A DNA stretch of 51,046 nucleotides from Candidatus Aphodousia gallistercoris. Its GTDB lineage: Bacteria; Pseudomonadota; Gammaproteobacteria; Burkholderiales; Burkholderiaceae_F. The stretch covers positions 1 through 51,046 of the forward strand of contig DVNT01000005.1 of NCBI GenBank assembly GCA_018714185.1, read 5' to 3'. Shown here piece by piece: positions 28,063-36,534 of this stretch (position 1 is its first letter; the number at the start of each line of letters is the position of its first letter). The translations under genes and the position numbers were made by a program. The notes under the pieces are model-generated. The model was not told the origin of the DNA. It searched no databases and worked only from the letters and a program-made list of their open reading frames with translations.

Positions 28063-28764
28063 TTAAGCGGCAGTCTTCTTCGAGCGGAAAATGCCGAGGA
28101 AGCGAATAACGTTAGCGCCGAAGACCTTCAAAACGAGCATCAAGCCCAAGCAAACGCCCATGGAGGTCGGGACGGCCAAGGAACCGTCGGCAGCCGTCAA
28201 CGTAAAGAGAACGGCACCGGAGGAGAAGAAGTTCGTAATGGCTGCGTCAGCAGACAATTGGAACATAGCGAAAATGTCGGATTCATGTTCGGTGATTTCA
28301 CCGGCATCCTTCAATTGGCGCGTCAAAGCAGCACCGCCGTCGGTCGATTGCAAGGAAGCAATCAAGGCCAAGCCGCAGGAACCCGGGATGCCCATCAAAG
28401 GACGAAGAATCGGGGTCAAGAGCTTGCGGGCAGCGCGCAAGGCACCGTAGTGGTCCAACACCGTGATCATGGCCAAAGCAAACATCACCGTCGGAACCAA
28501 GGTCAAGGCGAACATGAAACCGTCAATGGCGCCGGAGCCGGCCGCACCGCGGAAGGAAGAGGTCGTCACCTTCAAAGCGTCGCCGTTTTGGACGACACCG
28601 GTCACCACCTTACCGAAAGCACCGTTCAACGTGGTGAAGTCGAAAATGCCCCACCATTGCGTGCTCGCGCAAACACCGGAGAAGAATACGCAGGCAAAGA
28701 CCAAAGCGATATAACCGCCGATGCCCACTTTTTCTTCAGTAGCGTTATCTACTTTATCAGACAT
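28063..28764 (-). CDS. yjiH: YjiH-family inner-membrane protein (nucleoside-recognition/SpmA-like)
   Basis: A 233-residue membrane protein with about five hydrophobic helices and a charged cytoplasmic N-terminus. Family elements are SGAIDGFMFALTLVPTVMFALAMI, the conserved LRPLMGIPGSCGLALIASLQSTDGGAAL and HESDIFAMFQLSADAAITNFFSSGAV. Together with YjiG it makes the two halves of a Gate-domain complex, as SpmA and SpmB do in spore formers. It starts the operon, with GAGAGGA just before the ATG. The divergent gene is hflK. Its function is unknown; a membrane permease or gate is the best guess. Confidence 0.82.
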   Translation of the reverse strand: MSDKVDNATEEKVGIGGYIALVFACVFFSGVCASTQWWGIFDFTTLNGAFGKVVTGVVQNGDALKVTTSSFRGAAGSGAIDGFMFALTLVPTVMFALAMITVLDHYGALRAARKLLTPILRPLMGIPGSCGLALIASLQSTDGGAALTRQLKDAGEITEHESDIFAMFQLSADAAITNFFSSGAVLFTLTAADGSLAVPTSMGVCLGLMLVLKVFGANVIRFLGIFRSKKTAA

Positions 28765-29074
28765 GGGAAATCCTCTCTGTTGTAGAAAGATTCAATAAAA
28801 AAAAGAGCAATCTTATAAAAAGAAGAATGCTGTAACAGATAGTAAAGGATTTAACCGCGACAGGCATAAGTACATTTGCCTAGGACCGCCCGTTTAAAGG
28901 CGATATTTCGGGTAATTTCTAATGATTAAGGTCTCGCCGAAGCCCTTTTGACACTGAACTTCTTGTCACATTTCGCTTTTTTGCATACATTTCATGCGGA
29001 AATTAGGTCCCGATCCGTTAAAATAAACCATTTCAGTGTGCACAGTTCTCAATATTGAGAGTAGGAGTTTGTGG
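28765..29074. promoter_or_regulatory. Divergent promoter region yjiH / hflK
   Basis: A 310-base AT-rich interval with no gene. It holds the hflK promoter described separately. On the yjiH side there is a long T-rich stretch with TATAAG as a possible -10 but no clear -35. A TGACA-N10-TGTCA inverted repeat (28949-28968) overlaps the hflK -35. Confidence 0.5.
28963..28991 (+). promoter_or_regulatory. Promoter for hflK-hflC-yjeT
   Basis: TTGTCA (five of six) and TACATT (four of six) separated by exactly 17 bases, about 85 bases before the hflK start. The -35 is one arm of the TGACA/TGTCA repeat, so a repressor could compete with RNA polymerase. Confidence 0.55.
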
Positions 29075-30559
29075 ATGTCTTTAAATGACCCTCAATGGGG
29101 CCGAGGCAACTCGCAAAACGAAGAAGACGAAAAGAAAGCGTCTCAAGAAAATCGCCAAGACGAAAAGCGTGCCGATGACCGCACCGAAGACCGTCAGGGT
29201 GACAACGATGCCGATCGTCCCCAAGATCGCAACGACGCGCGTCGCCGCAATAACGGAGGAGACGACCTTGATCGTCTATGGGAAGAATTTAACCGCGCTT
29301 TAGGCGGCATGCTAGGCGGATCGCGCCAAGGCGGCAATGCCCGGCGCCAGCCCGAAGAAGACGAACGCCCGCGCTATGAAGAGCGCAACGACCGCCCCTC
29401 GGACAACCGCTCGGGCGACGGCGGCAATGATTTTCGCAAATCTTTTGAAGCATTCAAGAAAATGCAGCCTCCGCGCTTTAACGCCCCCAAAGCCGGCCGC
29501 AAGGGCCTGACCTTGGCCTTGATCGTCGCCTTGGGCTTGTGGGGCGCCACCGGTTTTTACATCGTGCCGGAAGGCCAATCGGGCATTGTCACGACCTTCG
29601 GCAAATACACCGAAACCACGATGCCGGGCTTTCGCTGGCATATGCCCTGGCCGGTACAAATGGCTGAAATCGTTGACGTGAGCAGCGTCCGCACGGTCGC
29701 TATCGGTGCGGCCGGCCGCGCCAATCGCGAAGCCGAAGCCTTGATGCTCACCGACGATGAAAATATTGTGGATTTGCGCTTTAACGTGCAGTACCGCATC
29801 AAGTCCGGCGACGGCGCCATGAATTATTTGTTCCGCTCGCGCGACCCGGACGAATCGGTGCGCCAATCGGCTGAATCGGCCATGCGTGAGGTTGTCGGCC
29901 GTCGCAAGATGGACAGCGTGCTCTTTGAAAGCAAGCAAGAAATTGCCGAAGGCGTCAAGCGCATCATGCAGGAAATGCTTGACCGCTACCGCACCGGCAT
30001 TGAAATCATGAGCGTGGCCATCCAAAACGCCCAACCGCCCGAACCCGTGCAAGCGGCCTTTAACGATGCCGTGAAAGCCGGGCAAGACCGCGAGCGCCAA
30101 ATCAACGAAGGCGAAGCCTATGCCAATGCCGTGATTCCGAAAGCACACGGCGCGGCAGCCCGCTTGGCCCTGGAAGCCGAAGGCTACAAGGCCCGCGTTA
30201 TCGAGTCGGCCGCCGGTGACGCCGAGCGCTTCAAACAAATTTTGGCTGAATACGAAAAAGCTCCCCAAGTCACGCGCGAACGTATGTACGTCGACATGAT
30301 GCAGCAGGTCATGCGCTCGACAACCAAAGTCTACGTCGATACCCGTGACGGTAATAATTTGCTTTATCTACCTTTTGACAAGTTGATGGAGCAAAACAAG
30401 CTTCAAGGCGAAGCGGCTGCCCAAGAAGCCCTGACTTCTTCGGCGGTGGCCGGCACCGAAGCGGCGCCGCAACCGGCTTCTTCGCAAACTTCAACGACAA
30501 CACGGGCCGCATCGACCGCAGCCGATGACCTTCGTTCATTGCGCTATCGCGGCCGCTAA
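29075..30559 (+). CDS. hflK: Membrane protease modulator HflK
   Basis: HflK forms, with HflC, a large membrane-anchored ring that encloses and regulates the FtsH protease. The 494-residue protein has a long hydrophilic N-terminal region rich in Asp, Arg, Asn and Gln (about residues 1-145). One membrane segment follows (KGLTLALIVALGLWGATGFYIV), then the SPFH/band-7 domain, with GQSGIVTTFGKYTETTMPGFRW and the helical AEAYANAVIPKAHGAAARL. The C-terminal tail is Ala/Ser/Thr-rich. The start is fixed by AGGAG seven bases before the ATG. The N-terminal region is longer than usual. It is on the plus strand, opposite to hflX and purA, unlike in relatives. Confidence 0.94.
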   Translation: MSLNDPQWGRGNSQNEEDEKKASQENRQDEKRADDRTEDRQGDNDADRPQDRNDARRRNNGGDDLDRLWEEFNRALGGMLGGSRQGGNARRQPEEDERPRYEERNDRPSDNRSGDGGNDFRKSFEAFKKMQPPRFNAPKAGRKGLTLALIVALGLWGATGFYIVPEGQSGIVTTFGKYTETTMPGFRWHMPWPVQMAEIVDVSSVRTVAIGAAGRANREAEALMLTDDENIVDLRFNVQYRIKSGDGAMNYLFRSRDPDESVRQSAESAMREVVGRRKMDSVLFESKQEIAEGVKRIMQEMLDRYRTGIEIMSVAIQNAQPPEPVQAAFNDAVKAGQDRERQINEGEAYANAVIPKAHGAAARLALEAEGYKARVIESAAGDAERFKQILAEYEKAPQVTRERMYVDMMQQVMRSTTKVYVDTRDGNNLLYLPFDKLMEQNKLQGEAAAQEALTSSAVAGTEAAPQPASSQTSTTTRAASTAADDLRSLRYRGR

Positions 30560-30573
30560 AGGGAGAACAAGAT

Positions 30574-31446
30574 ATGAATAAAGTATCTGCTGCCGTCGTC
30601 GCCCTGGCCGTGGTTCTGGTCGGTTCCAAGCTGTGCCTTTACACGGTCGGCGAACGCGAACACGCCTTGGTTTTTGCCTTGGGCGAATTAAAAGAAGTGC
30701 AGTCCGAGCCGGGCTTGCATGTGAAATTGCCGCCGCCGTTGCAAAACGTCGTTTATTTGGACAAGCGCATTCTCACCTTGGATGCGCCCACGGCCGATTT
30801 GGTGCAAACGAGCGAAAAGAAAAACTTGATGATCGACTCGTTCGTCAAATGGCGCATCGCCGATCCCCGCTTGTACTGGGTTTCGTTCCAAGGCAACGAG
30901 CGTGCAGCCAACGACCGGATTTCGGCCTTGCTGCGCGATGCGTTAAACCAAACGGTGAATAAGCGCACGGTCAATGAAATTACCTCGCGCGAGCGTGACA
31001 TTGCGATGGAAGAAATTAAAAACGGTTTGCAATCGCGCGTGAGCGACGTAGGCGTTGAAGTGGTTGACGTGCGCCTCAAGCGCGTTGACTTTACGCCGGA
31101 AATTTCCGAGTCCGTTTACCGCCGCATGGAAGCCGAACGTAAGCGCGTCGCCTCCGAGGAGCGTTCCACGGGCGCGGCTCAAGCCGAAAAGATCCGCGCC
31201 GATGCGGACCGTCAGCGCGAAGTGATTTTAGCTGAAGCCTACCGCCAAGCCCAAAAGGTGCGCGGCGAAGGCGATGCCCAAGCCAACAAAACCTATGCGG
31301 AAGCTTTCTCGAAGAATCCTGAATTTGCCCGCTTTTACCGTAACATCGAAGCCTACCGCTCGAGCTTTGCCAATAAGCAAGACGTGATGGTGATCGATCC
31401 TTCGGCGGACTTCTTCAAGTACATGAAGGATCCGAAGGCACAATGA
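30574..31446 (+). CDS. hflC: Membrane protease modulator HflC
   Basis: The partner of HflK in the FtsH-regulating ring. It is 290 residues long. One N-terminal membrane segment (VVALAVVLVGSKLCLYTV) is followed by the SPFH domain with GEREHALVFALGELK and LTLDAPTADLVQTSEKKNLMIDSFVKW, and then by a long charged helix (RMEAERKRVASEERSTGAAQ). The conserved HflC end FFKYMKDP is present. GGGAG precedes the ATG. It lies 14 bases after hflK and overlaps yjeT by four bases (ATGA), so all three genes form one operon. Confidence 0.95.
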   Translation: MNKVSAAVVALAVVLVGSKLCLYTVGEREHALVFALGELKEVQSEPGLHVKLPPPLQNVVYLDKRILTLDAPTADLVQTSEKKNLMIDSFVKWRIADPRLYWVSFQGNERAANDRISALLRDALNQTVNKRTVNEITSRERDIAMEEIKNGLQSRVSDVGVEVVDVRLKRVDFTPEISESVYRRMEAERKRVASEERSTGAAQAEKIRADADRQREVILAEAYRQAQKVRGEGDAQANKTYAEAFSKNPEFARFYRNIEAYRSSFANKQDVMVIDPSADFFKYMKDPKAQ

Positions 31447-31637
31447 GTGCAACCGAGTGGATTTTAGCCTTAGCGCTTTTGTGCATCCTCGAAGGAATTA
31501 TCCCCTTCGTGGCACCGGAGCGCTGGCTTCAGGCCGTGCGCGATATCGGGAAATGCGCCACGCCTGAGGTTGTGCGAAAAATCGGTCTTACGCTCTTAAT
31601 TGTCGGCGTGACAGCCATCTGGCTAATCACCGCTTGA
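31443..31637 (+). CDS. DUF2065 (YjeT-like) small membrane protein
   Basis: A 64-residue protein with two hydrophobic segments, WILALALLCILEGIIPFVAP and GLTLLIVGVTAIWLITA. A short conserved loop between them contains ERWLQAVRDIG, the DUF2065 signature. Such genes follow hflC in many proteobacteria, which suggests a link to the HflKC-FtsH complex, but no function is known. It overlaps the hflC stop by four bases and is followed by a terminator. Confidence 0.88.
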   Translation: MSATEWILALALLCILEGIIPFVAPERWLQAVRDIGKCATPEVVRKIGLTLLIVGVTAIWLITA

Positions 31638-31643
31638 TGTGCA

Positions 31644-31677
31644 AAAAGGAGAATAGCCCAAGCGCCGTTCTCCTTTT
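31644..31677. terminator. Bidirectional terminator between yjeT and hflX
   Basis: AAAAGGAGAA and TTCTCCTTTT make a 10-bp stem with A and T runs as part of the arms, so it can end transcription from both convergent sides. Confidence 0.85.
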
Positions 31678-31695
31678 CTTATGCCTTAACGCAGC

Positions 31696-32856
31696 TTAAG
31701 CGATTTCCCAGTCTTCCGGAGCTCGGGGTACGCTTTTGTTCATTTCCTTTAATTCTCGCGAACGCTCCAAAACCGCTGCCCGCAAAAGATCCAATCCCGC
31801 GCCCGTTAAAGCGGAAATGCGCACCGCCTCGACCTGCCCCTCGGAGTCGCGCAAAATTTCCGGCTCCAGGTCCGTACAGTCAATCTTATTTAAGACAATA
31901 ATGACCGGAATCTCATGGGCGTTGATCTCCTCGAGCACCTTGTTCACTTCGGCGATCTGATCATCTTTGGCAGGGCTGGCCGCATCAACAACGTGCAAAA
32001 GCAAATCCGCGTGCACCGTTTCATCCAAAGTCGACTTGAAGGCTTCAACGAGTTGGTGCGGCAAGCCGCGAATAAAACCGACCGTATCACTTAAAACCAC
32101 GCTTTCACCATCGCCCACGTAGCAGCGCCGGGCCGTAGTATCCAGGGTGGCAAAAAGTTGATCTGCCGCATAGATATCTGACTTTGTCAGGCGGTTAAAA
32201 AGCGTTGACTTGCCGGCATTGGTGTAACCGACCAATGAAACGGTAATCACGTCGCTGCGGCCGCGGCTTTTTCTTTGTGTATCGCGCTGGCGCGAAAGCT
32301 TCTTTAACTGTTCCTTTAACTGCTTGACGCGTACCCCGATCATACGGCGGTCCAATTCAATCTGCTTTTCGCCCGGGCCGCCCGTCTTGCCCAAGCCGCC
32401 GCGCTGACGCTCCAAGTGCGTCCAGCCGCGCACCAAGCGCGTTGACAAGTGCTCCAAACGGGCCAATTCCACCTGCAGCCTCCCCTCCCGGCTCTTGGCC
32501 CTTCGCTGGAAAATCTCCAAAATGAGCTGCGTCCGGTCAAGAACGGCTACCTTCACAATTCTTTCGATATTTCTTTGTTGGGCTGCCGACAGGGCAACAT
32601 CAAACACGACAACGCCGATATTGAGACGCTCGACCTCCTCGCGCAGCTCTTCGATTTTTCCGCTGCCCAAGTAGGTTGCCGGATCCGGCTTGTCGCGCTT
32701 GGCTAGCATCATCCCGACCGGATCCAAGGCATCGCTTCGAGCTAATTCGGTGAGTTCCTGAGGAGCGTCCGGCAGACTCTCCCGCGAGGTGGAAATGCAA
32801 ACGAGGTAGGCGCGCGGGGACTTCTCCTCGGCTTGATCGATTTGAAAAACAGTCAT
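31696..32856 (-). CDS. hflX: Ribosome-associated GTPase HflX
   Basis: HflX splits stalled ribosomes, especially under heat stress. The 386-residue protein has the N-terminal HflX domain with PATYLGSGKIEELRE and a coiled, basic middle region ending in GGLGKTGGPGEKQIELDRR, the Gly-rich HflX motif. The G domain follows: GYTNAGKSTLFN (G1), DTTARR (G2 region), DTVGFIRGLP (G3) and NKID (G4). At 386 residues it is a little shorter than enterobacterial forms. It follows hfq, with a terminator between them, so it may be read mainly from its own promoter or by read-through. Confidence 0.95.
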   Translation of the reverse strand: MTVFQIDQAEEKSPRAYLVCISTSRESLPDAPQELTELARSDALDPVGMMLAKRDKPDPATYLGSGKIEELREEVERLNIGVVVFDVALSAAQQRNIERIVKVAVLDRTQLILEIFQRRAKSREGRLQVELARLEHLSTRLVRGWTHLERQRGGLGKTGGPGEKQIELDRRMIGVRVKQLKEQLKKLSRQRDTQRKSRGRSDVITVSLVGYTNAGKSTLFNRLTKSDIYAADQLFATLDTTARRCYVGDGESVVLSDTVGFIRGLPHQLVEAFKSTLDETVHADLLLHVVDAASPAKDDQIAEVNKVLEEINAHEIPVIIVLNKIDCTDLEPEILRDSEGQVEAVRISALTGAGLDLLRAAVLERSRELKEMNKSVPRAPEDWEIA

Positions 32857-32872
32857 GAACTAAACAAGACAA

Positions 32873-32916
32873 GACAAAAAAGAGCATGCCGCGGAACAAT
32901 CCGAGCGGCACACTCT
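32873..32916 (-). terminator. Terminator between hfq and hflX
   Basis: Minus-strand AAGAG-T-GTGCCGC pairs with GCGGCAT-G-CTCTT and is followed by TTTTTT-G. It lies between the hfq stop and the hflX start. Confidence 0.85.
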
Positions 32917-32941
32917 TAATTAAAAAGGAAAAATGCACGGG

Positions 32942-33181
32942 CTATTCGCCTTCATTGCCGCCCGCAGGCATATTCACCGGCTTGGTCGGCACCACCGTGC
33001 TGATGGCATGCTTATAAACCATTTGGGTGACCGTGTTGCGCAACAACACGACATATTGGTCAAAGGACTCCACCTGACCTTGAAGCTTAATTCCGTTGAC
33101 AAGATAGATCGAGACGGGAATATGTTCTTTGCGCAAAATGTTCAAGAACGGATCTTGTAAAAGTTGGCCTTTATTTGTCAT
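32942..33181 (-). CDS. hfq: RNA chaperone Hfq
   Basis: A hexameric Sm-like protein that helps small RNAs pair with mRNAs. At 79 residues it has the compact form. Sm1 is [22 protein letters not shown], followed by [16 protein letters not shown], and Sm2 is [10 protein letters not shown], which carries the Tyr-Lys-His lateral pocket. The C-terminal tail is short ([10 protein letters not shown]). The start before [10 protein letters not shown] is fixed by GGAGA at the right distance; the frame is open upstream. Two hairpins lie directly before the ribosome site. It stands between der and hflX, the standard order. Confidence 0.97.
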   Translation of the reverse strand: MTNKGQLLQDPFLNILRKEHIPVSIYLVNGIKLQGQVESFDQYVVLLRNTVTQMVYKHAISTVVPTKPVNMPAGGNEGE

Positions 33182-33194
33182 TTTTATATCTCCG

Positions 33195-33243
33195 GGCGTT
33201 TCGAAACGCCTTCTCGTTAGACTGCTGAAACACTCGGCAGTCT
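33195..33243 (-). promoter_or_regulatory. Twin hairpins immediately upstream of the hfq ribosome site
   Basis: First, AGACTGC/GCAGTCT with an 11-base loop. Second, the 16-base perfect palindrome GGCGTTTCGAAACGCC, whose end is one base from the GGAG of hfq. The first may be the der terminator; the second would lie in the hfq mRNA leader and could control its translation. Confidence 0.6.
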
Positions 33244-33251
33244 TCACTAGT

Positions 33252-34607
33252 TTAATCCTTTTTCTCCGCGTACGGATTGCGATTTAATTTAAATTCGATG
33301 CGCAACGGGGTTCCGGCCAGGTTGAATTTTTCTCTGAACCAGCTCTCCAAGTAGCGCTTGTAGCTATCGGGAACGACCTGCAAACTGTTGCCGTGAATGA
33401 CAACCACCGGCGGATTCTGTCCGCCCTGGTGCGCATAGCGCAGCTTGGGCCGCACCCCCTTGACCCGAGGCGGCGATTGCCGTTCGACGGCTTCAATCAG
33501 CGCCCTCGTGAGTTTCGGCGTTGAAAGCTTCGCAAAAGCGGCGGCATGGGCATCCGAGACGGCCTTCATCAAATGGTTCAAGCCGTTGCGCTTGAGCGCC
33601 GAAATATGAATTTGGCGAGCCCAGTTCAAGAAATGCAGCTTGTGGTCAAGCTCCTCATCAACGCGGCTGCGCTCGTAGCTATCGAGGGCATCCCACTTGT
33701 TGATGGCCACCACCAAAGCCCGGCCGCTTTCAAGAACATAACCGGCAATATGCGCATCATGCTCGGCAATCCCCTCTTTGGCGTCCAAAACCAAAATCAC
33801 CACGTTGGCATCGGCAATGGCTTGAAGCGTTTTCACGACGGAAAACTTTTCGATCGCCTCGAAGACCTTGCCCTTGCGGCGCAAGCCGGCCGTGTCAATC
33901 AAGGCATAGTCGCGGCCGTCGTACTCGAAGTCAACCCGAATCGAGTCGCGCGTCGTGCCGGGCATGTCATAAGCAATTAATCGGTCTTCGCCTAAAAGGG
34001 CGTTGATCAGAGTACTCTTGCCGGCATTGGGGCGACCGGCAACAGCCACTTTCACGCGCGGCAAGCGGCCTTCTTGAGCGTCCTCTTGCCCGCCTTCAGC
34101 CTCCTCGGACTCGTCTTGCGGACATTGCGCCAAGGCCAGTTCGATCATGTTGTGAACGCCGTGCCCGTGAGAGGCCGAAATCATATGCGGCTCGCCCATC
34201 GCCAGCTCATAAAATTCGACCGCATGCGTGATGTCCAGACCCTCGGCTTTATTGACTGCGAGAATAACCGGACGGTGCGAGCGGCGCAGGTGCTGGGCAA
34301 TGCGCTCATCCTGTGGAGTCAAGCCCGAACGGGCGTCCACGACGAAAATAACCGCATCGGCTTCCTCGATGGCCAGCTCGGCCTGGCTCGCCATGGCCCG
34401 CACAATGCCTTCGCTTTTGACCGGCTCAAAGCCGCCCGTGTCCACCACGATGTACGGACGGGGACCGACGCGGCCCTCGCCATACTGGCGGTCTCGCGTG
34501 AGCCCGGGGAAATCCGCCACAAGAGCATCGCGCGAGCGCGTCAACCGGTTAAACAACGTGGACTTGCCTACATTGGGCCGTCCCACCAAAGCAATGACTG
34601 GCAGCAT
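33252..34607 (-). CDS. der: Ribosome-assembly GTPase Der (EngA)
   Basis: Der has two tandem GTPase domains and is needed for 50S subunit maturation. The 451-residue protein shows both G1 loops, [12 protein letters not shown] at residue 8 and [12 protein letters not shown] near 192, both G3 motifs (VDTGGF, IDTAGLR) and two NK[AW]-type G4 sites (NKAE, NKWD). An acidic linker ([15 protein letters not shown]) joins the domains, and a C-terminal KH-like domain ends in basic residues. It starts two bases after bamB, so the two are cotranscribed. Confidence 0.97.
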   Translation of the reverse strand: MLPVIALVGRPNVGKSTLFNRLTRSRDALVADFPGLTRDRQYGEGRVGPRPYIVVDTGGFEPVKSEGIVRAMASQAELAIEEADAVIFVVDARSGLTPQDERIAQHLRRSHRPVILAVNKAEGLDITHAVEFYELAMGEPHMISASHGHGVHNMIELALAQCPQDESEEAEGGQEDAQEGRLPRVKVAVAGRPNAGKSTLINALLGEDRLIAYDMPGTTRDSIRVDFEYDGRDYALIDTAGLRRKGKVFEAIEKFSVVKTLQAIADANVVILVLDAKEGIAEHDAHIAGYVLESGRALVVAINKWDALDSYERSRVDEELDHKLHFLNWARQIHISALKRNGLNHLMKAVSDAHAAAFAKLSTPKLTRALIEAVERQSPPRVKGVRPKLRYAHQGGQNPPVVVIHGNSLQVVPDSYKRYLESWFREKFNLAGTPLRIEFKLNRNPYAEKKD

Positions 34608-34609
34608 AC

Positions 34610-35719
34610 TTAGCGCACCTTAATATAGGCCACTTCCCCTTCTTCGGTCTGGAAGACGGCTCCTTGTTCATAGGGTTGGGCGGGCGAAACGATGGCCCCA
34701 TCCAAACGAGTCCGGCCGATAATTTCACCGCTTTCCGGATTGAGAAACTGGACGTAGCCTTCGCTATCGCCTACAGCAACTACGCCGGCAAAGGGAATGA
34801 TCGCACGAACGCCGCGCCACTTAAGCTTGTCGTTTCTCCAAATCGGAATGCCGCGTTGACGGTCAAAGGCAAAGAGCTGGCTTGCGGTATTGCCGACATA
34901 AACAAAACGCTCGTCGGCCGCCGGCGGGGTCATTGCCGTGACATCATGCGTCCAGCGCAAGCGTCCCGACTGGGTATCCATGCACACAAGCCGGCCTTGG
35001 AAAGCCGAGGCGCAAAGCAGGTCGCCGTCCACCATGGGCGTGCCGAGAATATCAACCAAGCGCTCCACTTCGGTAATGCCGCGGGCTTCGGAAATCAACG
35101 CCTGCCACACCGGGCGACCTTCGGCGGAGAGCCCGAGCACGAAGCCGTTGCTTTGGCCCACCAAGATCATCGGTCCGAAAAAGAGCATGCCGGAGGCATT
35201 TTTTACCGTCAGGGACGGAGCCTGGCGTTGATAGCGCCAGCGCTGCTCACCGGTCATGGCATCAAAGGCCGTCACGCGCGTATCCGCCGTACGGACAATC
35301 ACCAAGCCGTGTCCGACCAAGGGGATGGCATCCATTTCGCTCGTAAGAAACGTTGACCAGAGCTTATTGCCTTCGGCGCTGATCACCACAAGCTCGCCCT
35401 TTTCCGTACCGACGGCCACCACGTAGCCGTCACTGCCGACGCCGGCCGCCACGGGCGCATCGGTTTCGTAGCGCCAAACTTCGTTGCCGCTATCGGTATC
35501 CAAGCGATAAACGGAGTCGCCGCCGGCCACATAAGTGGTCTGCCCGACCACGGCCGGGGTGAGGAAATTGGTAATGCTTTCGCCGACATTCTTGGACCAA
35601 ACCACTTCGGGTTCAGCCAACGATTGGTAGTCTTCCAATTCCGTGGGAGCTTGGGAGCTCGGGGAACTGCAAGCGGCCAAGAAGCAGGCGCAGGCCATCG
35701 CCAAGAGAGTCTTTTTCAT
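34610..35719 (-). CDS. bamB: Outer-membrane assembly lipoprotein BamB
   Basis: BamB is part of the BAM complex that inserts beta-barrel proteins into the outer membrane. The 369-residue protein starts with a lipoprotein signal, [19 protein letters not shown], with the lipobox Cys at residue 18. An eight-bladed propeller of repeats with Trp, Asp and Gly follows (for example [21 protein letters not shown]). The start was moved to the ATG that begins this signal; eleven codons upstream are open but add no signal. Two hairpins separate it from yfgM, so the unit bamB-der may be partly independent. Confidence 0.94.
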   Translation of the reverse strand: MKKTLLAMACACFLAACSSPSSQAPTELEDYQSLAEPEVVWSKNVGESITNFLTPAVVGQTTYVAGGDSVYRLDTDSGNEVWRYETDAPVAAGVGSDGYVVAVGTEKGELVVISAEGNKLWSTFLTSEMDAIPLVGHGLVIVRTADTRVTAFDAMTGEQRWRYQRQAPSLTVKNASGMLFFGPMILVGQSNGFVLGLSAEGRPVWQALISEARGITEVERLVDILGTPMVDGDLLCASAFQGRLVCMDTQSGRLRWTHDVTAMTPPAADERFVYVGNTASQLFAFDRQRGIPIWRNDKLKWRGVRAIIPFAGVVAVGDSEGYVQFLNPESGEIIGRTRLDGAIVSPAQPYEQGAVFQTEEGEVAYIKVR

Positions 35720-35787
35720 AAAATACCAGCGCGGAAACCCTCGTGCTCGCACGGGGACAAGCGTTGTCTCCTTTGTAATTAATCGGA

Positions 35788-35853
35788 CAAGGTGCGCGAA
35801 AGTGCCACCTTGACCTTATTGTGCCTTGCGGCCGCAGCAACGATTCTGCGGCC
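35788..35853 (-). promoter_or_regulatory. Two intercistronic hairpins between yfgM and bamB
   Basis: GGCCGCAG/CTGCGGCC (perfect, eight pairs) lies just after the yfgM stop, and CAAGGTG/CACCTTG lies nearer bamB. Neither has a U-tract, so mRNA processing or stability is more likely than termination. Confidence 0.5.
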
Positions 35854-35858
35854 TGAAA

Positions 35859-36530
35859 TTATTGGGCTGCCTCTTCAGCCTTCGGCTCTTGCGCCGCCAC
35901 TTCAGGCAACGCTTGAAGCTTTAACTGGACAAATCCCATAAGCGACGGATCCACCGGATGGGCAACCGCCTGCATCCACACCTTGCGGGCATTCTCAATA
36001 TCACCCTTGGCAAAATAAGCGTCGCCCAAACGGTCATTGACCAGGGCAATTTGTTTTTCCGTCGGTTGGGCGGCCGTTAAAAGGGCAACCGCCTCATCGA
36101 ACTTTTTGCTATCCATGAGCAAGCCGGCCAAACGCACCCGAGCCACTGTCTGATACTCCTGATGGCCGCTTTCATTAATGACCCAATTGAGCAACGTCTG
36201 GGCCTTGGCACTGTCGCCTTTGCTTTCGAAGTACTTCGAGGCACTCAAAGCCCCCATCGGCGCATAAACCGTGCCGCCGGCGTCGTCAATTAACGCATCG
36301 ACAATATGCGAAACGGACGTCGTTTCCGCCTGCTGGGAAATGGCCGTTTGCAAGGAAGCATAGGCTTTGCTCGCTTCTTGGGCTTGGTGACGGTCGTACC
36401 ACTTCATGCCGTTGTAGCCGGCAAAGGCCAAGCAGACCACCGTAACGGCGCCTAAGGTAAAGTTACCCCATTTGTCCCACCACGCCTTCAACTCGTCAAT
36501 GGACTCTTGTTCTTGTAAGTCGTAAGCCAT
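35859..36530 (-). CDS. yfgM: YfgM-family periplasmic TPR protein (ancillary SecYEG subunit)
   Basis: An inner-membrane protein with one N-terminal membrane segment after a short cytoplasmic start. It begins MAYDLQEQESIDELKAWWDKWG, followed by NFTLGAVTVVCLAFAGYNGMKWYDRHQ. This is the DUF2133/YfgM signature. The rest (about residues 60-215) is a set of TPR-like helices facing the periplasm, with YFESKGDSAKAQTLLNWVI and DRLGDAYFAKGDIENARKVW as clear repeats. YfgM works with PpiD at the Sec translocon in enterobacteria. The length is 223 residues. It starts four bases after hisS and is followed by bamB, the usual order. Confidence 0.9.
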   Translation of the reverse strand: MAYDLQEQESIDELKAWWDKWGNFTLGAVTVVCLAFAGYNGMKWYDRHQAQEASKAYASLQTAISQQAETTSVSHIVDALIDDAGGTVYAPMGALSASKYFESKGDSAKAQTLLNWVINESGHQEYQTVARVRLAGLLMDSKKFDEAVALLTAAQPTEKQIALVNDRLGDAYFAKGDIENARKVWMQAVAHPVDPSLMGFVQLKLQALPEVAAQEPKAEEAAQ

Positions 36531-36534
36531 GTGC

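Noticed and set aside
28921-29040. A heat-shock (sigma-32) promoter for hflK
   Set aside because: A CTTG-like -35 is present, but there is no CCCCAT-like -10 at suitable spacing; a sigma-70 type pair fits better.
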